A stretch of DNA of 8,378 nucleotides from positions 1 through 8,378 of the forward strand of contig JAEZHS010000557.1 in NCBI GenBank assembly GCA_023436825.1, given 5' to 3'. This DNA comes from Pseudomonadota bacterium (GTDB taxonomy: Bacteria > Pseudomonadota > Alphaproteobacteria > Reyranellales > Reyranellaceae). Shown here piece by piece: positions 6,457 through 8,378 of the stretch. Below the pieces are notes generated by a model, which saw nothing but the letters and a program-made list of their open reading frames with translations, did no database searches and was not told the DNA's origin. Within the stretch, counting starts at the first letter, position 1. Each line of letters starts with the position of its first letter. Position numbers and translations under genes: made by a program.

Positions 6457-7740
6457 ATGGACGTCCGACACGACGAAGGACTGAAAGAGCCGGTCTCGAC
6501 CGGCATCTGGCCGGAGGAGTCCCTGGCCCGCGTGCCCTACTGGGTCTACCAGGACGAGGCCAACTACAGACGCGAGATGGAGCGCCTGTTCGAAGCCGCC
6601 ACCTGGAACTTCGTCTGCCTGGAAGCGGACATCCCCAACAAGGGCGACTATCGCACCAATCATGTCGGCATCATGCCGGTGATCGCGGTGCGTGCGGCGG
6701 ACGGCGGAATCAACTGCTTCGAGAACCGTTGCTCGCATCGCGGCGCGCTGATCGCCTTCGACGACGGCGGCAACGTCGGCAACCAGTTCCGCTGCGTCTA
6801 TCACTCGTGGAGCTACGACCTCGCCGGCAACCTGCGCGGCATCGCCTTCGAGCGCGGCATCAACGGCCCTGATGGCATACCAAGGGGCGGCATGCCCAAG
6901 GATTTTTGCCGCGACGATTTCAGCCCGAGGAAGCTGCGCACCACGACGTTGGCGGGTCTGGTGTTCGCCACGCTGTCGCCCGACACGCCACCGATCGAGG
7001 AATACATCGGCGCCGAGGTGCTGGGCCGCCTGAAGCGCGTGCTCAACCGGCCGATCCGGGTGATGGGCCGCTTCGTGCAGCCGCTGCCCAACAACTGGAA
7101 GCTCTATGTCGAGAACGTGAAGGACACCTATCACGCCTCGATCCTGCACACCTTCCTCACGACCTTCCGCATCTCGCGCCTGACCCAGGGCGGCGGCGTG
7201 CTGGTCAGCCCCGACGGCGGCAACCATGCGAGCTACACCATCGCCATCCCCGAGGGCGCCAACGCCAATGCCTACAAGGAGCAGCAGATCCGCTCCGACC
7301 AGGACGGCCGCTTCGCGCTCGCCGATCCCAGCGTGCTCGATTCGGTCGAGGAGTTCGGCGATCACATCCAATTGCAGATCCTGTCGGTGTTCCCGGGCTT
7401 CATCCTGCAGCAGATCCACAATTGCCTGGCCGTGCGCCATGTCGTGCCGCGCGGCGTGGGCAGGATGGACCTGGTGTGGACCTACTTCGGCTTCGAAGAC
7501 GACACGCCCGAGATGAACCGGCGGCGGCTGAAGCAGCAGAACCTGGTCGGCCCGGCCGGCTTCATCTCCATGGAGGACGGCTGCGTCGGCGGCTTCGTGC
7601 AGCGCGGCACCGCCGCGGCGGCCGACGAGGTGTCGGTGATCGAGATGGGCGGCAGCACCGCCGAAAGCCAGGCCACCCGCGCCACCGAAGCCTCGGTGCG
7701 CGGCTTCTGGAAGGCCTATAGGCGGCATATGGGTTACTAG
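6457..7740 (+). CDS. tphA2: Rieske aromatic-ring-hydroxylating dioxygenase alpha subunit, terephthalate 1,2-dioxygenase (TphA2)-like
   Basis: A 427-residue catalytic oxygenase subunit. The Rieske [2Fe-2S] site is C92-x-H94 (RCSHRG) and C113-x2-H116 (CVYHSW). The mononuclear iron site is in ENVKDTYHASILH (219-231): D223 is the inter-subunit electron bridge and H226 and H231 are ligands, with D374 (SMEDG) as third ligand. All required residues are present. Blocks such as PNNWKLYVENVKD, LQILSVFPGF, GPAGFISMEDG and SVRGFWKAYR match my memory of Comamonas TphA2 (413 residues) better than salicylate 5-hydroxylase NagG, which has a different C-terminus. The TphA2 residues I recall as holding terephthalate (S243, R309, R390) correspond to S259, R327 and R408 here. 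The expected reaction is O2- and NADH-dependent cis-dihydroxylation of terephthalate to 1,2-dihydroxy-3,5-cyclohexadiene-1,4-dicarboxylate, with electrons from a separate reductase (TphA1) not in this window. The family (Rieske alpha) is certain; the substrate is inferred. A related para-substituted benzoate remains possible. Confidence 0.93.
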   Translation: MDVRHDEGLKEPVSTGIWPEESLARVPYWVYQDEANYRREMERLFEAATWNFVCLEADIPNKGDYRTNHVGIMPVIAVRAADGGINCFENRCSHRGALIAFDDGGNVGNQFRCVYHSWSYDLAGNLRGIAFERGINGPDGIPRGGMPKDFCRDDFSPRKLRTTTLAGLVFATLSPDTPPIEEYIGAEVLGRLKRVLNRPIRVMGRFVQPLPNNWKLYVENVKDTYHASILHTFLTTFRISRLTQGGGVLVSPDGGNHASYTIAIPEGANANAYKEQQIRSDQDGRFALADPSVLDSVEEFGDHIQLQILSVFPGFILQQIHNCLAVRHVVPRGVGRMDLVWTYFGFEDDTPEMNRRRLKQQNLVGPAGFISMEDGCVGGFVQRGTAAAADEVSVIEMGGSTAESQATRATEASVRGFWKAYRRHMGY

Positions 7741-7748
7741 AATCACTG

Positions 7749-7876
7749 CCTCCTCAGCGAAGCTGGGGAGGTGGCGCCGTCATACGGCGACGGAGGGGTC
7801 ATGGGCATCAGCACTGTTGCTCATGACCCCTCCGTCCGCTTCGCGGACACCTCCCCATCGTCTAACGATGGGGAGG
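7749..7876. repeat. Nested palindromic intergenic repeat between the two oxygenase subunit genes
   Basis: A 128-bp element made of two inverted half-units. The centre is a perfect 15-bp inverted repeat, GACGGAGGGGTCATG (7789-7803) / CATGACCCCTCCGTC (7822-7836), with inner AGCA/TGCT (7810-7813 / 7818-7821). Around it are four small hairpins, each with a 3-nt loop: 7749-7771 (10 bp, one G-T pair), 7776-7788 (5 bp, perfect), 7834-7848 (6 bp, perfect; its first three bases are shared with the central repeat) and 7850-7876 (12 bp, perfect). GGGGAGGTG at 7765-7773 in the left half matches CACCTCCCC at 7848-7856 in the right. The arms can fold either as one long stem or as a clover of hairpins. This resembles BIME/REP-type or non-autonomous mobile repeats of high-GC proteobacteria. 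It carries no gene; the reading frame running through it from 7771 is only an upstream extension of the beta-subunit frame. Confidence 0.85.
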
Positions 7877-7878
7877 AA

Positions 7879-7884
7879 GGGAGG
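7879..7884 (+). promoter_or_regulatory. Ribosome binding site of the oxygenase beta gene, abutting a hairpin
   Basis: GGGAGG ends 3 nt before the ATG at 7888, slightly close. A second GGAGG at 7872-7876, 11 nt from the ATG, is the 3' arm of the 12-bp hairpin 7850-7876 and would be hidden when that hairpin forms. The site fixes 7888 as start and rules out the upstream in-frame ATG at 7771, which lies in the repeat. Confidence 0.7.
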
Positions 7885-7887
7885 AAA

Positions 7888-8352
7888 ATGGACATCGCCC
7901 GCCTCGTCGAACTCAACGCCATCTACGCGCGCGTCATCGACAACGAGCAGTTCGAGGAATGGCCAAAACTGTTCCACGATCCCTGCCTCTACAAGCTGAC
8001 GACGGCAGAGAACGTGGCACGCGGCCTGGAGGGCGGGCTCATCTACGCCGATACGCGCGGCATGCTGGAGGACCGCGTCGCCTCCCTGCGCAAGGTCAAC
8101 ATCTACGAGCGCCAGCGCTATCGCCATATCGTCGGCTTGCCCGTGGTGCTGGGCCGGCAGAACGGCGCGGCCGAGGTCGAGACGCCGTTCCTGATCGTGC
8201 GCATCATGCGCGAAGGCGACATGGACGTGTTCGCCACCGGCTGCTACCGCGACAAGGTCAAGCCCGACGCCTCGGGCGCCCTGCGCTTTGCCGAGCGCGT
8301 GGTGATCTGCGACGGCCGCCGCTTCGACACGCTGGTCGCGCTTCCGTTCTGA
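7888..8352 (+). CDS. tphA3: Aromatic-ring-hydroxylating dioxygenase beta subunit, terephthalate 1,2-dioxygenase (TphA3)-like
   Basis: A 154-residue small subunit of a Rieske dioxygenase, with the cone-shaped SnoaL/NTF2-like fold. It carries no metal site and supports the alpha-beta hexamer. Landmarks are NAIYARVIDN (10-19), EEWPKLF (23-29), GLIYADTRGMLEDRVASLR (50-68), the signature NIYERQRYRHIVGLP (71-85), TPFLIVRIM (99-107), VFATGCYRDK (114-123) and the end FDTLVALPF. Comamonas TphA3, as I recall it, is also 154 residues, shares the NIYERxRYRHIxGLP block, and ends DTLMALPL. The start at 7888 follows a good Shine-Dalgarno and gives the family's usual N-terminus. It should assemble with the alpha subunit encoded at 6457-7740. 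The 147-nt gap between two genes whose products must be made in fixed ratio is unusual and is filled by the palindromic repeat. The beta-subunit family is firm; terephthalate specificity rests on resemblance and context. Confidence 0.92.
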   Translation: MDIARLVELNAIYARVIDNEQFEEWPKLFHDPCLYKLTTAENVARGLEGGLIYADTRGMLEDRVASLRKVNIYERQRYRHIVGLPVVLGRQNGAAEVETPFLIVRIMREGDMDVFATGCYRDKVKPDASGALRFAERVVICDGRRFDTLVALPF

Positions 8353-8378
8353 CCATGCCCTTGCTGGGGGCCACTGGA

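Noticed and set aside
6457..7740. Salicylate 5-hydroxylase (NagG) or anthranilate dioxygenase (AntA) identity for the alpha subunit
   Set aside because: The iron-site block is shared with these, but the LQILSVFPGF, SMEDG and SVRGFWKAYR blocks and the preceding TTT receptor fit TphA2 better. It is kept only as an alternative.
5467..7746. A 759-codon open frame on the minus strand opposite the binding protein and oxygenase alpha genes
   Set aside because: It crosses two clear genes and their junction in antisense with low-complexity composition and no motif. Not a gene.
7749..7876. CRISPR array or Rho-independent terminator
   Set aside because: There are no equally spaced direct repeats with spacers, and no U-tract follows the stems. 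Inverted symmetry fits a REP/MITE-like repeat better.
7771..7887. Upstream extension of the beta-subunit frame to an ATG-initiated start at 7771
   Set aside because: The added residues are translated from the palindromic repeat. The strong Shine-Dalgarno and family length of 154 residues support 7888.
8355..8378. Possible start of a next gene (ATG two bases after the beta-subunit stop; eight codons, MPLLGATG)
   Set aside because: No Shine-Dalgarno lies before it and only eight codons are visible, so it cannot be told from chance. A downstream operon gene is expected but may start beyond the window.

Overview
The window is high-GC DNA from a Gram-negative bacterium, most likely an alphaproteobacterium. 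The pointers are strong G/C third-position bias, long shadow reading frames opposite real genes, tripartite tricarboxylate transporter (TTT, Bug/TctC-type) binding proteins, and a PutA without an N-terminal DNA-binding domain but with the conserved C-terminal motif. Genus cannot be set from the sequence alone. Six protein genes fill almost all of the window. No tRNA, rRNA, CRISPR array, transposase or phage gene was seen.

Layout. Positions 19-108 hold a hairpin-rich intergenic repeat. Next is a minus-strand metallo-beta-lactamase-fold hydrolase of the N-acyl-homoserine-lactonase-like group (117-908), divergent from a plus-strand TTT substrate-binding protein (1012-1974). A 16-nt convergent gap follows, then minus-strand putA (1991-5407), a bifunctional proline dehydrogenase / glutamate-semialdehyde dehydrogenase. 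A 77-nt divergent spacer (5408-5484) separates putA from a second plus-strand TTT substrate-binding protein (5485-6444). Twelve nucleotides later comes a Rieske oxygenase alpha subunit (6457-7740). After a 147-nt gap filled by a large nested palindrome (7749-7876) comes the matching beta subunit (7888-8352), and the window ends 26 nt later.

How they work together. The right-hand block (binding protein, oxygenase alpha, oxygenase beta) has the gene order of the tphC-tphA2-tphA3 part of terephthalate operons of the Comamonas type. Both oxygenase subunits resemble TphA2 and TphA3 more than salicylate or anthranilate oxygenases, in length and in recalled sequence blocks. The residues I recall as contacting terephthalate in TphA2 appear conserved. 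The best reading is the first part of a terephthalate (or closely related aromatic dicarboxylate) uptake and dihydroxylation operon. The diol dehydrogenase (TphB) and reductase (TphA1) would lie beyond the right edge. putA is a separate proline-catabolism gene. The left-hand hydrolase and its divergent binding protein form another small unit of unknown substrate.

The most unusual DNA structure is the palindromic repeat between the two subunit genes of one enzyme. Its last hairpin contains one of two candidate ribosome-binding sequences of the beta-subunit gene.
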